From Clostridia bacterium (lineage in GTDB: Bacteria > Bacillota > Clostridia > Oscillospirales > CAG-382), in the NCBI GenBank assembly GCA_017501055.1, contig JAFVXP010000089.1, positions 1-14,024 on the forward strand: a stretch of 14,024 nucleotides of DNA, written 5' to 3'. Shown in pieces: positions 1 through 8,349 of the stretch. Each line of letters opens with the position of its first letter. The stretch's first letter is position 1. Below the pieces are notes generated by a model, which did not search any database, was not told where the DNA came from, and saw only the letters and a program-made list of their open reading frames with translations. The translations under genes were made by a program, and so were the position numbers.

Positions 1-1089
1 ATAAAGCCCCGTAAGCGAAATTCTTTTCGGCGGAAAGGCAAGGTTTTTACCGCACATAACGGTATTTGCGTTCGAAAGCTTTTCAATACAGTTATAATTC
101 TTTATAACCATACCGTCGTCTGCCATATTCTTTGCGCCGAAGCCCAAAGAGGTTGCACAAAGCGACAGCATACTGTCACAAAGCGAGCTTGCACCGATAG
201 CGAGCGAGCATATAAACCATTCGGTTATATCTGCACCGAACACAACACCCAAAAAGAGAAGTGAAAACGATGCAATGACCGATATAAGCGATATCTTCTG
301 CGAAAGAGTGCCGACGTATTTAAGTATTCTCGGGGTATATTCATCACTGCCCGAGCGCATTCTTTTCATCAAGGTGTCGTTTCCGATACGGCAAACTATT
401 GCCGTTGCATGGCCCGACGTGACAATACTGCCTGCATAGACCATATTGGCGCAGATGACCTCATTCCCGTCAACGGCAAGATAACGGCTGTCCTTCGGGG
501 CAGAGCCCTTTTTACCGCTGACGTGAGTTTCGAGCACCGAAAACGCCATATCGTCTATAAGACGGCAGTCGGCAGGAATCATCATGCCCGATTCAAGCGT
601 GATTATATCGCCGGGGACAAGAAGCTTACTGTCGATAAGGCTTTCTTCGCCGTTTCTTGTTACCTTCGCCTTGAGCGAGGAATATTTTTTAGGCACCTTC
701 AAAGCAATGCTTGCTCTGAATTCCGAAAAGGAATTGAGGAATATAATCGCACCGATGACGAGAGTCATAATAAGATAGGTTATCTCGTCGGGACGGAAAA
801 GATACATCAAAAACGACGAAATAAACAGGAATATCCCCGTCAAGCCTTTGATCTGGTTTTTAAGGCTTTCACGGAAGGAAAGACGGAATTCACTCTTAAT
901 ATCGTTCATTCCGAACATTCTTCTTGCTTTTTTTATCGCTTTTAGCGTTTTTCCCTCAATAAGATCGCTTTCAAGCGCTTCTGCAACCTCAAAGGGCTGC
1001 ATCTCCTCGGGGGAAAACGTAAGCTCCTCTTCGTTTTCTGTGCTTAAAACGGTTTTTATTTTTAATTTTTCAAATCCGTTTTCTGCCAT
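1..1089 (-). CDS. P-type ATPase-like membrane protein lacking catalytic motifs (C-terminus beyond window)
   Basis: The first 363 residues are present; the reading frame is open to the left edge. The layout is that of a P2-type cation ATPase: cytoplasmic N-terminus (1-82), M1/M2 (about 83-98 and 103-121), an actuator domain with the conserved GDIITLESG...IPADCRL stretch (160-177), M3/M4 (about 265-286 and 291-313), then the beginning of the P domain. The catalytic motifs are missing. TGES is replaced by SGKK (191-194), the M4 PEGLP region reads SSLCDS, and where ICSDKTGTLT is expected the protein has MCGKNLAFPP (345-354). There is no aspartate at all between residues 326 and 363, so the phospho-intermediate cannot form in the usual way. 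The start is the ATG at 1087-1089, 25 bases after clpE, with only a weak AAGAAAG ribosome site. This is the last visible gene of the operon. The open frame argues against simple decay; a sensing or scaffold role is inference. Confidence 0.8.
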   Translation of the reverse strand, partial: MAENGFEKLKIKTVLSTENEEELTFSPEEMQPFEVAEALESDLIEGKTLKAIKKARRMFGMNDIKSEFRLSFRESLKNQIKGLTGIFLFISSFLMYLFRPDEITYLIMTLVIGAIIFLNSFSEFRASIALKVPKKYSSLKAKVTRNGEESLIDSKLLVPGDIITLESGMMIPADCRLIDDMAFSVLETHVSGKKGSAPKDSRYLAVDGNEVICANMVYAGSIVTSGHATAIVCRIGNDTLMKRMRSGSDEYTPRILKYVGTLSQKISLISVIASFSLLFLGVVFGADITEWFICSLAIGASSLCDSMLSLCATSLGFGAKNMADDGMVIKNYNCIEKLSNANTVMCGKNLAFPPKRISLTGLY

Positions 1090-1114
1090 AACAAGGTTCT
1101 TTCTTGGAACGTTT

Positions 1115-3394
1115 TTAGTTTTTGTCTGTGTTTATAATTACGGTCTCGCCGTTTGCATCGGCAACAACCTTCTTTATCGGGTCACGGTAGGAAGAAACTA
1201 TCTCCTGTGCTATCTTATCCTCAACGTCGGTCTGTATAAGACGGCGGAGGTTACGTGCGCCGTATTTTTCGGAATATCCCTTGTCGGAGAGATAGTTAAC
1301 GAGATTTTCGGTATATTCAAAGGAAATACCCTTTTCGTTAAGAACTCTTTCGAGGTCGCCGAGCATAATTTTGCAGATAGCCGAGAAATTGTCACGGCCA
1401 AGGCGGTTGAACACGATGATTTCGTCAACACGGTTGATAAACTCGGGACGGAGGAAGGATTCAAGCGCCTTCATGACCTTCGTCTTTTCGTTTTGCGAAA
1501 CACTTTCGCCAAAGCCTGCAACAGAGCTGGATTCCGAGCTTCCCGCATTCGTCGTCATAACGATAACGGTGTTTTCAAAATTAACTTCCTTGCCGTGTGC
1601 ATCGGTAATTCTGCCGTCGTCGAGGATTTGAAGAAGGATATTCAAAACGTCGGGGTGGGCCTTCTCTATCTCGTCGAAAAGCACTACGGTATAGGGCTTT
1701 CTGCGTATCTTTTCGGTAAGCTGGCCTGCCTCGTCATAGCCGATATAACCGGGAGGCGAGCCGATGATTCTCGAAACCGAATGTTTTTCCATAAATTCGC
1801 TCATATCAAGGCGAATTAAGGATTCGGGAGAATCAAAAAGATACTGTGCAAGCACCTTTACAAGCTCGGTCTTGCCGACGCCCGTACTGCCCGCAAAAAT
1901 GAAGGAGACCGGTTTTTTCTTATATGAAATACCTGCACGTGAGCGTTTTATTGCTCTTGCAACGGCATTTACAGCCTCGTCCTGACCGATAATGCGGTTT
2001 TTGACCTCATCTTCAAGACGTTCAATCTTTACAAATTCGTTTTCCGTAATATTGGTTGCGGGAACACCCGTCCAAACCTCAATAACTCTTGCTATCGCTT
2101 CCTCGGTAAGAGTAAGCTTGTCACGCTCTGCCGAAAGCTCGTTAAAGCGTGCTTCCTTTTGCAAAAGCGTGGTCTTTATATCGGCAATACGGCGGTAATC
2201 GTCCTCCTCGGGAGATTCCTTTGCTTCAAGCGCAGAAAGCTCCTCACGGTTTTTCTTGATCATATCGCTGATCTCGCCTATCTCGTTGACTATCGGGGAA
2301 CGCATTGCAATATGCGAGCAAGCCTCGTCCATAAGGTCTATCGCCTTGTCGGGAAGGAAACGGTCGGTTATATAACGCTCGGAGAGGGTTACGATACGTC
2401 TTAAAAGATATTCGGGGACGTTAAGACCGTGGTGCGTTTCGTAATATTTTTTGATTCCTGCAAGGATCTTTATCGTGTCTTCAATCGAAGGCTCGCCAAT
2501 CATAACGGGTTGGAAACGGCGTTCGAGCGCCGCATCCTTTTCTATATGAAGGCGGTATTCGTTAAGAGTCGTTGCGCCGATGAGTTGGATTTCTCCACGG
2601 CTTAATGCAGGCTTCAATATATTTGCGGCGTTCATACCGCCCTCTGCGTTACCTGCGCCGACGATTGAATGGACCTCGTCGATAACGAGTATTGCGTTGC
2701 CCGCCTTCTTCGTTTCCTCGATAAGACCCTTCATACGGTTTTCAAACTGACCTCTGAACTGCGTACCTGCAACGATTGCCGTCATATCGACAAGATAAAC
2801 TTCCTTGCCCTTTAGCTTGTAGGGCACGTTATTGCTTGCAATTCTCTGTGCCAAAGCCTCTGCAACGGCGGTCTTACCAACACCGGGTTCACCTATAAGG
2901 CAGGGGTTGTTCTTCTGACGGCGTGTTAGAATTTGGATAACACGTTCAAGCTCGTTATCTCTGCCGATTATATTATCAAGCTTGCCCTCTCTTGCACGTT
3001 CGGTAAGATTAAGGCAAAAATCACGCAGATAGCTGGGTTGACGGCGCTTATCCTTTTGCTTTCCGTCAGCCTTGCCCGAAGCATTGCCCTTGTCTGCCCC
3101 TCTTTCCATAGGGTTTCCGCCGAAAAACGAGCTTATGTCAATACTGGGCGCACGTCCTTCATCTTCGTCGCCGTTGTCCATCGGCATTAAGCCCTCCATC
3201 ATACCGTCGCTTATTGCGTCCAGCTCCTCGGGACTTATATTCATTTGATTTATAATGTCGTCAATGGGCTTTATACCAAGCTCCTGAGCGCATTTTATGC
3301 AATAGCCTTCGCTTGTGATCTTACCGCCTTCGTTTTTCTGTATGAAAACGATTGCGGGACGAACCTTACAGCGAGAACAGCGTTTGAGTTCCAT
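1115..3394 (-). CDS. clpE: ClpE-type ATP-dependent Clp protease ATP-binding subunit (AAA+ unfoldase)
   Basis: A 759-residue Hsp100 unfoldase that would unfold proteins and feed them to ClpP in the cytoplasm. The N-terminus is a C4 zinc finger (C6, C9, C32, C35), as in ClpE and McsA, instead of the double Clp N-domain of ClpC; a charged linker (about 70-120) follows. AAA-1 has Walker A GEPGVGKT (168-175), Walker B ILVIDE (235-240) and ERRF (291-294). A helical middle segment (about 372-430) resembles a UVR or ClpC-type coiled coil. AAA-2 has Walker A GSTGVGKT (502-509) and Walker B VVLFDE (570-575). The probable ClpP-docking tripeptide is AGF (626-628) where IGF, VGF or LGF is usual. The start overlaps nothing: 8 bases separate it from pgsA, and its AGAGG site touches the pgsA stop. 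No CtsR box is visible because the gene is internal to the operon. ClpC-like naming is the alternative; the zinc finger favours ClpE. Confidence 0.9.
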   Translation of the reverse strand: MELKRCSRCKVRPAIVFIQKNEGGKITSEGYCIKCAQELGIKPIDDIINQMNISPEELDAISDGMMEGLMPMDNGDEDEGRAPSIDISSFFGGNPMERGADKGNASGKADGKQKDKRRQPSYLRDFCLNLTERAREGKLDNIIGRDNELERVIQILTRRQKNNPCLIGEPGVGKTAVAEALAQRIASNNVPYKLKGKEVYLVDMTAIVAGTQFRGQFENRMKGLIEETKKAGNAILVIDEVHSIVGAGNAEGGMNAANILKPALSRGEIQLIGATTLNEYRLHIEKDAALERRFQPVMIGEPSIEDTIKILAGIKKYYETHHGLNVPEYLLRRIVTLSERYITDRFLPDKAIDLMDEACSHIAMRSPIVNEIGEISDMIKKNREELSALEAKESPEEDDYRRIADIKTTLLQKEARFNELSAERDKLTLTEEAIARVIEVWTGVPATNITENEFVKIERLEDEVKNRIIGQDEAVNAVARAIKRSRAGISYKKKPVSFIFAGSTGVGKTELVKVLAQYLFDSPESLIRLDMSEFMEKHSVSRIIGSPPGYIGYDEAGQLTEKIRRKPYTVVLFDEIEKAHPDVLNILLQILDDGRITDAHGKEVNFENTVIVMTTNAGSSESSSVAGFGESVSQNEKTKVMKALESFLRPEFINRVDEIIVFNRLGRDNFSAICKIMLGDLERVLNEKGISFEYTENLVNYLSDKGYSEKYGARNLRRLIQTDVEDKIAQEIVSSYRDPIKKVVADANGETVIINTDKN

Positions 3395-3402
3395 ATCTGA
3401 AA

Positions 3403-3954
3403 TTACCTCTTAAAGACCTTGAGTTCGTATTTTCCTTTGAAATCCTTGAAATAATACATTGCCAGCGAAAAGATCATAACGGCAAGCATCGTTAAGCAGA
3501 GAATTATATCAAGCGTGGGATTGTCACGGATTATAAGACGTGTGCCTGCGCAGACGAACAGCAAGCCCGTTGCAAGCTTTCCGTACCAATGCGCCTGAAC
3601 GACGACCTTCTTCCTTTTAAGTATTGCCACAGTACCGAAAAGCATAACTGCTTCTTTAATAATAAGCGGTATTAGCATAATAAGGAAAATATTATTATCT
3701 ATTGTAAAGCATAGCGCCGCCGTAAATTGCATTAATTTATCGGCGATAGGGTCAAGTATCTTGCCGACGTCGGTTATCCAGTTATTTCTTCTTGCAAGAT
3801 AGCCGTCGAGAGCATCGGTGAGCCACGCAAGAACATACACACCTACAGCAATATATTGGTTCGGGCCCTCGGTATATTCAAAATAAGTATAGAAAAATAC
3901 GGGGACCATAAATAGACGGAAGACCGAAAGCATATTTGGGATCTGTTTTTTCAT
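3403..3954 (-). CDS. pgsA: CDP-diacylglycerol--glycerol-3-phosphate 3-phosphatidyltransferase
   Basis: A 183-residue integral membrane enzyme that makes phosphatidylglycerol phosphate from CDP-diacylglycerol and glycerol 3-phosphate, the committed step to phosphatidylglycerol. The complete CDP-alcohol phosphotransferase signature is present: D47, D50, G51, A54, R55, G64, D68 and D72 with the exact spacing D-x2-DG-x2-AR-x8-G-x3-D-x3-D. These aspartates bind the metal ions. Several hydrophobic segments are visible (about 10-27, 35-50, 78-100, 118-136, 147-168), and the length is normal for bacterial PgsA. The ATG is preceded by AGAGG with a 7-base spacing. It lies 36 bases after the cvpA-like gene and 8 bases before clpE. 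Phosphatidylserine synthase or cardiolipin synthase of the same superfamily are less likely given the length and the N-terminal IPNMLSVFRL motif typical of PgsA. Confidence 0.93.
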   Translation of the reverse strand: MKKQIPNMLSVFRLFMVPVFFYTYFEYTEGPNQYIAVGVYVLAWLTDALDGYLARRNNWITDVGKILDPIADKLMQFTAALCFTIDNNIFLIMLIPLIIKEAVMLFGTVAILKRKKVVVQAHWYGKLATGLLFVCAGTRLIIRDNPTLDIILCLTMLAVMIFSLAMYYFKDFKGKYELKVFKR

Positions 3955-3990
3955 TTTTTAACCTCTGGTGACATTAAACGAAGGATTCTG

Positions 3991-4698
3991 TTAAAGGAAG
4001 AAAGAGAAGATATCTATATTATAGAGCTTTCCGAAAATAATGGTATTATCGGGGTTGAGCGCAGAGATGAAATCGTTTCCGAGGAAATCTGCGTTGTCGA
4101 TAAGCAGTCTCACAACGAAGCAGAAAAGGAAGATTCTGAACAACGCAAGGACAATACCGAGAATAACACCCAAAAGTGTGTTGCAGGAGCGAAGCACGGG
4201 CAATTTTGCAATGAGGTTCAACACCTTTGAAAGAAGGGAAAGCAGAATTTGCGTTCCTACGAAAAGCAATACAATCGAAACAGCCGTTGCGATTATATCG
4301 ATTATCGGGGCTGCCACCTTCTTTGCCAGTGCGGATTCTGCATTTTCGGTATCAACTATAGCTTCTGTATACCATTTGAAAAGCTCGGCTTTGTCAATAC
4401 CTGCAACGGTAAGAAGCGAATTAAATTCAGCAGATTCACCCTTAACGAGAGCATCTGTGCCGACAGCGCCGTCAAGGATAAATTCGGTAATTTTTTCTTC
4501 TGTTGCGTTTTCAATGGTTTCCGCAATAGGCGTTGTTTTTAAATATTCCGCAAGCGGATTGCAGAACGAAGCCGTAATTATTATTGCCACAATAAAGGAA
4601 ACGGCGCTTATAAGTGTTTTCACAAAGCCGTTTTTAGCGGCGAAAAATACGGTTATACCGAAAATTAAAGCTATTGCAATATCAAGAAACCAGCTCAT
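3991..4698 (-). CDS. CvpA family membrane protein
   Basis: A 235-residue membrane protein with the CvpA (colicin V production) domain layout. A hydrophobic hairpin (about 5-20 and 28-45) contains an AAKNGFVKTL turn, followed by a polar region (about 50-125), then two further membrane segments (about 132-158 and 172-200). The family is widespread in bacteria, but its molecular role remains poorly defined, so no function is assigned beyond the family. Its ATG directly abuts the TAG stop of the upstream DUF5711-like gene with no intervening base, so it is almost certainly translated by coupling. The neighbours on both sides (a single-pass DUF5711-like protein and PgsA) are also membrane proteins, which fits an envelope role but does not prove one. 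Confidence 0.82.
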   Translation of the reverse strand: MSWFLDIAIALIFGITVFFAAKNGFVKTLISAVSFIVAIIITASFCNPLAEYLKTTPIAETIENATEEKITEFILDGAVGTDALVKGESAEFNSLLTVAGIDKAELFKWYTEAIVDTENAESALAKKVAAPIIDIIATAVSIVLLFVGTQILLSLLSKVLNLIAKLPVLRSCNTLLGVILGIVLALFRIFLFCFVVRLLIDNADFLGNDFISALNPDNTIIFGKLYNIDIFSFFL

Positions 4699-5934
4699 CT
4701 ATTGTTCCTGCCTTTCAAAATTTTTAGATTCAAAATATTCCGCACGGTTTTCAGAGAAGAGAATAACTCTGTCTCCGTCACGCACGAGAGTTGAAAACGA
4801 AGTGGGTACAGAATAAACCTTTTCTTTGCCCGAAGCAATATCCGTTTCCGACAAAGCACCGGGGGAAAGCGCATAGAGCTTTTCACCGCAGACCGAGGTA
4901 TCGGAAAGCGAGGAGGAAAACTGCTTTTCAAGCACGGTATTGCCGTTAAGGTCGTAGACCACAGCCTGCGCACCGCCCGAAAGACCGTTTAATCCATAGG
5001 TAACAAGCGCATATTTACCGTAAATACGTCCCGAAAGAAGCTCTCTGCCCTTAAATTCAACCGTGCCGATATTATTACCGTCGTTATCAAAGAAACGCAA
5101 AGCCTCGCTCGTCATTAAGGCATATCCGTTTTCGGTATAATAAACGCCAAGCGGTATCTCGCCGACAAACGTGCTTGACGATACTGCGTCCTCTGCATCG
5201 GTCTTGAATCTTGAAATTCTCGTTACAAGGTTGCCCTTTTCCGAGAAATGCGCCGCCGTTATAAATTCGTTACCGTCTTTATTAATATCAACAAAATCAA
5301 CGTAATCGTCACCGAAAAGACGGGAATATATCAAACGGAAAGCGCTGTCGTAAACGTGGACCGCCGAGCGATAACCCTTTTGCGAGGTTATCACGGCAAA
5401 CCCACCCTTTTGCGAAGCCGCAAGTCCGTATATCGGATATTCAAAGGGTTTTTCGGGGGACCAAACACGTGAATAGGAATTAAACACCTTAATATCGTTT
5501 CCGCCGATGTCATAGCAGAAAAGGTTAATGCCGTTTTCAACCATTTTCGGGTGGTCGAACATAAAATCGGATTTCAAAAGCACCTCGCCGTCCCAACCCG
5601 TTACGGTAAGACCGCTTTCGTTCATAACCGCAAGGTCGCCCTTAAAGAGGATACCCTTGTTGCCTGCGCTTCCGTCGAAGGTGATAACACCGCCTTCGGG
5701 TGTTTCGGCTTCCTCGCCGAGGTTTATAAATTTAAGCATATAGCGGAAGTTTTCAATAGTTATCTCGTCGCTGTGGAAGGAAAGCGAATATACCGCAAAA
5801 GCCACAACGAACGCAAGGACGATATATCGAAGCGTTGCGATCTTACGCCCAAGCTTTATATAATGCGATGCCACTGTCGGTGTTTCGCTTGCGGTTTGTC
5901 TTTTTTTGTCTTTAAATGCGGAAAAAGCGCCCAC
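4699..5934 (-). CDS. DUF5711-like membrane-anchored beta-propeller-type protein
   Basis: A 411-residue protein with a short basic cytoplasmic N-terminus, one membrane segment at about 33-52, and a large outside domain rich in beta strands. The outside domain has recurring short stretches of the kind seen in propeller blades, such as VFNSYSRVW, VYDSAFRLIY and VYDLNGNTV. I recall this architecture as DUF5711 of Clostridia; that family call is from memory and its biochemical role is unknown. No catalytic motif is visible. It starts with GTG (5932-5934), chosen because a strong AAAGGAGG lies just upstream at 5945-5952 and overlaps the truA stop. The stop codon TAG abuts the cvpA-like ATG. Position and coupling suggest it works with the CvpA-like protein at the membrane; this is inference. 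Confidence 0.75.
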   Translation of the reverse strand: MGAFSAFKDKKRQTASETPTVASHYIKLGRKIATLRYIVLAFVVAFAVYSLSFHSDEITIENFRYMLKFINLGEEAETPEGGVITFDGSAGNKGILFKGDLAVMNESGLTVTGWDGEVLLKSDFMFDHPKMVENGINLFCYDIGGNDIKVFNSYSRVWSPEKPFEYPIYGLAASQKGGFAVITSQKGYRSAVHVYDSAFRLIYSRLFGDDYVDFVDINKDGNEFITAAHFSEKGNLVTRISRFKTDAEDAVSSSTFVGEIPLGVYYTENGYALMTSEALRFFDNDGNNIGTVEFKGRELLSGRIYGKYALVTYGLNGLSGGAQAVVYDLNGNTVLEKQFSSSLSDTSVCGEKLYALSPGALSETDIASGKEKVYSVPTSFSTLVRDGDRVILFSENRAEYFESKNFERQEQ

Positions 5935-5944
5935 TTCTTAATAT

Positions 5945-5952
5945 CCTCCTTT
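5945..5952 (-). promoter_or_regulatory. Strong ribosome binding site deciding the GTG start of the DUF5711-like gene
   Basis: AAAGGAGG on the minus strand lies 10 bases before the GTG at 5932-5934 and overlaps the last base of the truA stop codon. No ATG fits better, so the GTG start is preferred. Confidence 0.7.
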
Positions 5953-6686
5953 CAATAAAAAACTTTATTCAAAAATAATCCCTTTGCAGGTGCGGTTATA
6001 CCTGCCTTTGAACGGTCGAGCGATTCTATCATTTCCGTAACCGTCAACCCTGCCGTGCCCGATGCCATCTCTGCCGCCGTGCCGACCATGATTCTTACCA
6101 TATTATATAGGAACCCGTCGGCGGCTACGGTAAATATTACCATATCGTCTTGGCGTTTTACGTCGAAATATTTAATCTCACGTACCGTATCTGTAATTTT
6201 CGAGCCTGCCGCCATAAACGCACGGAAATCGTGCCTGCCGACAAATTCTTGGCAAATGCGGTTTGCTTTATTTTCGTCAATATGCTTTGGGAAAAGCCAG
6301 CTTGTGTCCTCAAGAAACGGATCACGAATACGGCTGTTGCGGATATAATAGACGTATTCCTTGCCCAAGGCGTTATATCTTGGGTGAAAATTTTCGGGTG
6401 CGGTCTTTGCCTCTTTGATAACTATATCGGGGGGCAATTTTGTGTTTATCGCAAGGGGGATAGCTTCAACGGGAATTTCGGGTATATCGCCCGAAACGAG
6501 CGCAACAAACCCGTTTGCGTGCACGCCGGAATCGGTTCTGCTGCACCCCGTAAGACTTACGGGAACGCCGAAAGCTTCTTCGATTGCCGATTGCACCGTT
6601 GATTGCACCGTTTTTTTGTTCGGCTGAACCTGCCAACCGCAATAATCCGTGCCCTTATATGCAATTTTGAGAATATATCCTCTCAT
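5952..6686 (-). CDS. truA: tRNA pseudouridine(38-40) synthase TruA
   Basis: A 244-residue enzyme that converts uridines 38-40 of the tRNA anticodon stem to pseudouridine. The catalytic aspartate is D52 in GCSRTDSGVHA. The N-terminal YKGTDYCGWQVQPN stretch and the C-terminal DGFLYNMVRIMVGT motif are both typical of TruA, and the length is normal. It ends with TGA, and the protein finishes where the family normally does, which shows that TGA works as a stop here. The start lies only 6 bases after the ancestral ecfT stop (6693-6695), but 159 bases after the premature TGA in ecfT. The premature stop might therefore also reduce translation of truA by uncoupling; that is inference. The ecfA1-ecfA2-ecfT-truA order is the common one in Gram-positive bacteria. 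Confidence 0.96.
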   Translation of the reverse strand: MRGYILKIAYKGTDYCGWQVQPNKKTVQSTVQSAIEEAFGVPVSLTGCSRTDSGVHANGFVALVSGDIPEIPVEAIPLAINTKLPPDIVIKEAKTAPENFHPRYNALGKEYVYYIRNSRIRDPFLEDTSWLFPKHIDENKANRICQEFVGRHDFRAFMAAGSKITDTVREIKYFDVKRQDDMVIFTVAADGFLYNMVRIMVGTAAEMASGTAGLTVTEMIESLDRSKAGITAPAKGLFLNKVFY

Positions 6687-6692
6687 TTACCG

Positions 6693-7493
6693 TTACCTAA
6701 TAAAAAACATCAAAACAGTCAATCCCGTTACGGCAAAAAGGAACACGAAATCGGCAACACTTGCCTTCATGACCTTCAATTTTGTTCTGCCCTCTCCTCC
6801 GTGATAGCAACGGCATTCCATTGCATCGGCAAGCTCCTCCGCACGTCATATTGACGAAACGAAAAGCGGAATGAGGATAGGTATTAACGATTTAACTCTT
6901 TTCAAGATGTTTCCGCTTTCAAAATCGGCACATCTTGCCTTTTGCGCAGAGATTATTTTGTTTGTTTCCTCGATAAGCGTGGGTATAAAACGCAATGCTA
7001 TCGACATCATCATTGCAAATTCGTGCACGGGAACCTTAATTGCCTTCAAGGGGGAAAGCAGGCTTTCGATAGCATCGGTAAGCTCAAGCGGACTTGTTGT
7101 GAACGAGATGAGCACGCTTGTACCCAAAACGAGCGAAACAAGACGCAAAAGCATCATTACCGCCGTTTTTATACCTTCTTTATATATAGTTATAAAATAG
7201 AAATCAACAAGAGGTCTTGTATCCGCTTTTGTAAAAAACAGGTTTATCACTGCCGTAAAGACAAGCACGAATATCAACGGCTTTACCGATTTTATAAGCA
7301 CCGAAAACCGTATTCCCGAAACCGTTATCAAAAACAACGTGAAGGAAAGCGATACCAACGCCGCAATTTCGGTCGTTGCGGCAAGGACTATTACAAGATA
7401 TTCGATGAGAATTATCATCTTAATTCTCGGGTCGGTCTTATGAAGCAGTGAATTCCCCGGATAATATTGACCGAAGGTCACGTCTTTAAGCAT
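6693..7493 (-). pseudogene. ecfT: Energy-coupling factor transporter membrane subunit EcfT, interrupted by an in-frame TGA
   Basis: EcfT couples the two EcfA ATPases to substrate-binding S components for vitamin or metal uptake. An open frame of 215 codons (6846-7493) ends at TGA (6846-6848). After it, in the same frame, 50 more codons (6696-6845) encode the normal EcfT C-terminus, starting RAEELADAMECRCYHGG and ending in a hydrophobic helix, before a TAA at 6693-6695. The sequence across the stop reads FVSSI-stop-RAEEL, whereas the family normally has an arginine there, so the simplest event is CGA to TGA. The truncated product keeps the first coupling motif (A186-R187-C188) but loses the second (CRC, 227-229) and the last membrane helix. 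The start overlaps ecfA2 by 8 bases. Alternatives are a sequencing error, read-through at the leaky UGA-C context, or reinitiation at the ATG nine codons after the stop. Confidence 0.88.
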
Positions 7494-8349
7494 TTTCGGA
7501 ATCCTTAATAAGTTTCTCTATTTCTTTTTTTGCATATCCGACGGTATAAACGTCGTTGGATCTGCAAAGGTTACGCTTTTTAAGCTCTATAAACAGCTTT
7601 GTAATCTGGGGTACGTCAAGATTTGCATCGAAAAGCTTTTCCGCCTGCATAAAAATCTCCTCGACGTTGCCCTGCATATATACCTCGCCCTGCTTCATAA
7701 CAAGAATGTTATCCGCATATCTGGCAATATCTTCCATACTGTGTGAAATAATCAAAAGTGTTGCGCCGTAGGCGTTTTTATATTCGACAAGACCGCTTAG
7801 AATTTCTTCCTTGCCCTTCGGGTCGAGCCCTGCCGCAGGCTCGTCAAGCACCAAGACCTCGGGCATCATCGCAATAACGCCTGCAATAGCCGCACGGCGT
7901 TTTTGTCCGCCCGAAAGCTCGAAGGGGGATCTTCTAAGCTCCTTTTGCGTCAATCCGCAAAATTCGGAGGCAAGACGCACACGTTCCTTTATTTCTTCTT
8001 CCGAAAGACCGATATTTTTCGGCCCGAACGCAATATCCGATTCCACCGTTTCGTCGAAAAGCTGATATTCGGGATATTGGAACACCAGACCGACACGGCT
8101 TCGAACCTTGACCATTTCCTTCGGTTTATCCCATATATTTTCGCCGTAGAGGAGAATCTCGCCCTCTGTCGGCTTTAAAAGTCCGTTCGTTAATGAAGCA
8201 AGCGTGCTTTTACCGCTTCCCGTGTGGCCGATAATACCCGTGATACTGCCTTTTTCGAAGGAAACGTTGATATTATTGAGCGCCGCCTTGCGGAAGGGTG
8301 TGTTTTCGCCGTAAATGACGCTTATATTCTTTAATTCAAGTGCCGTCAT
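7486..8349 (-). CDS. ecfA2: Energy-coupling factor transporter ATPase EcfA2
   Basis: A 287-residue ABC ATPase, the second of the pair that drives the ECF vitamin or metal importer from the cytoplasmic face. Walker A is GHTGSGKST (41-49), the Q-loop starts at Q91 (QYPEYQLF), the signature is LSGGQ (145-149), Walker B is VLVLDE (165-170) with the catalytic glutamate at 170, and the switch histidine is H203. All catalytic residues are intact. The ATG overlaps the TGA of ecfA1 in an ATGA arrangement and the stop overlaps the ecfT start by 8 bases, so all three are translationally coupled. The EcfA2 designation rests on gene order and on QYPEYQLF, against QNPDNQ in the upstream paralogue. Confidence 0.93.
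   Translation of the reverse strand: MTALELKNISVIYGENTPFRKAALNNINVSFEKGSITGIIGHTGSGKSTLASLTNGLLKPTEGEILLYGENIWDKPKEMVKVRSRVGLVFQYPEYQLFDETVESDIAFGPKNIGLSEEEIKERVRLASEFCGLTQKELRRSPFELSGGQKRRAAIAGVIAMMPEVLVLDEPAAGLDPKGKEEILSGLVEYKNAYGATLLIISHSMEDIARYADNILVMKQGEVYMQGNVEEIFMQAEKLFDANLDVPQITKLFIELKKRNLCRSNDVYTVGYAKKEIEKLIKDSENA

Noticed and set aside
848..1819. Long plus-strand frame of 323 codons opposite the ATPase-like gene and clpE
   Set aside because: It has no family resemblance and lies antisense to two well-supported genes; it arises from their codon bias.
6846..6848. TGA read as an amino acid through a reassigned genetic code or selenocysteine
   Set aside because: TGA ends ruvC, ecfA1 and truA at their normal family lengths, the lost residue is arginine, and no SECIS-like stem is apparent directly after the codon.
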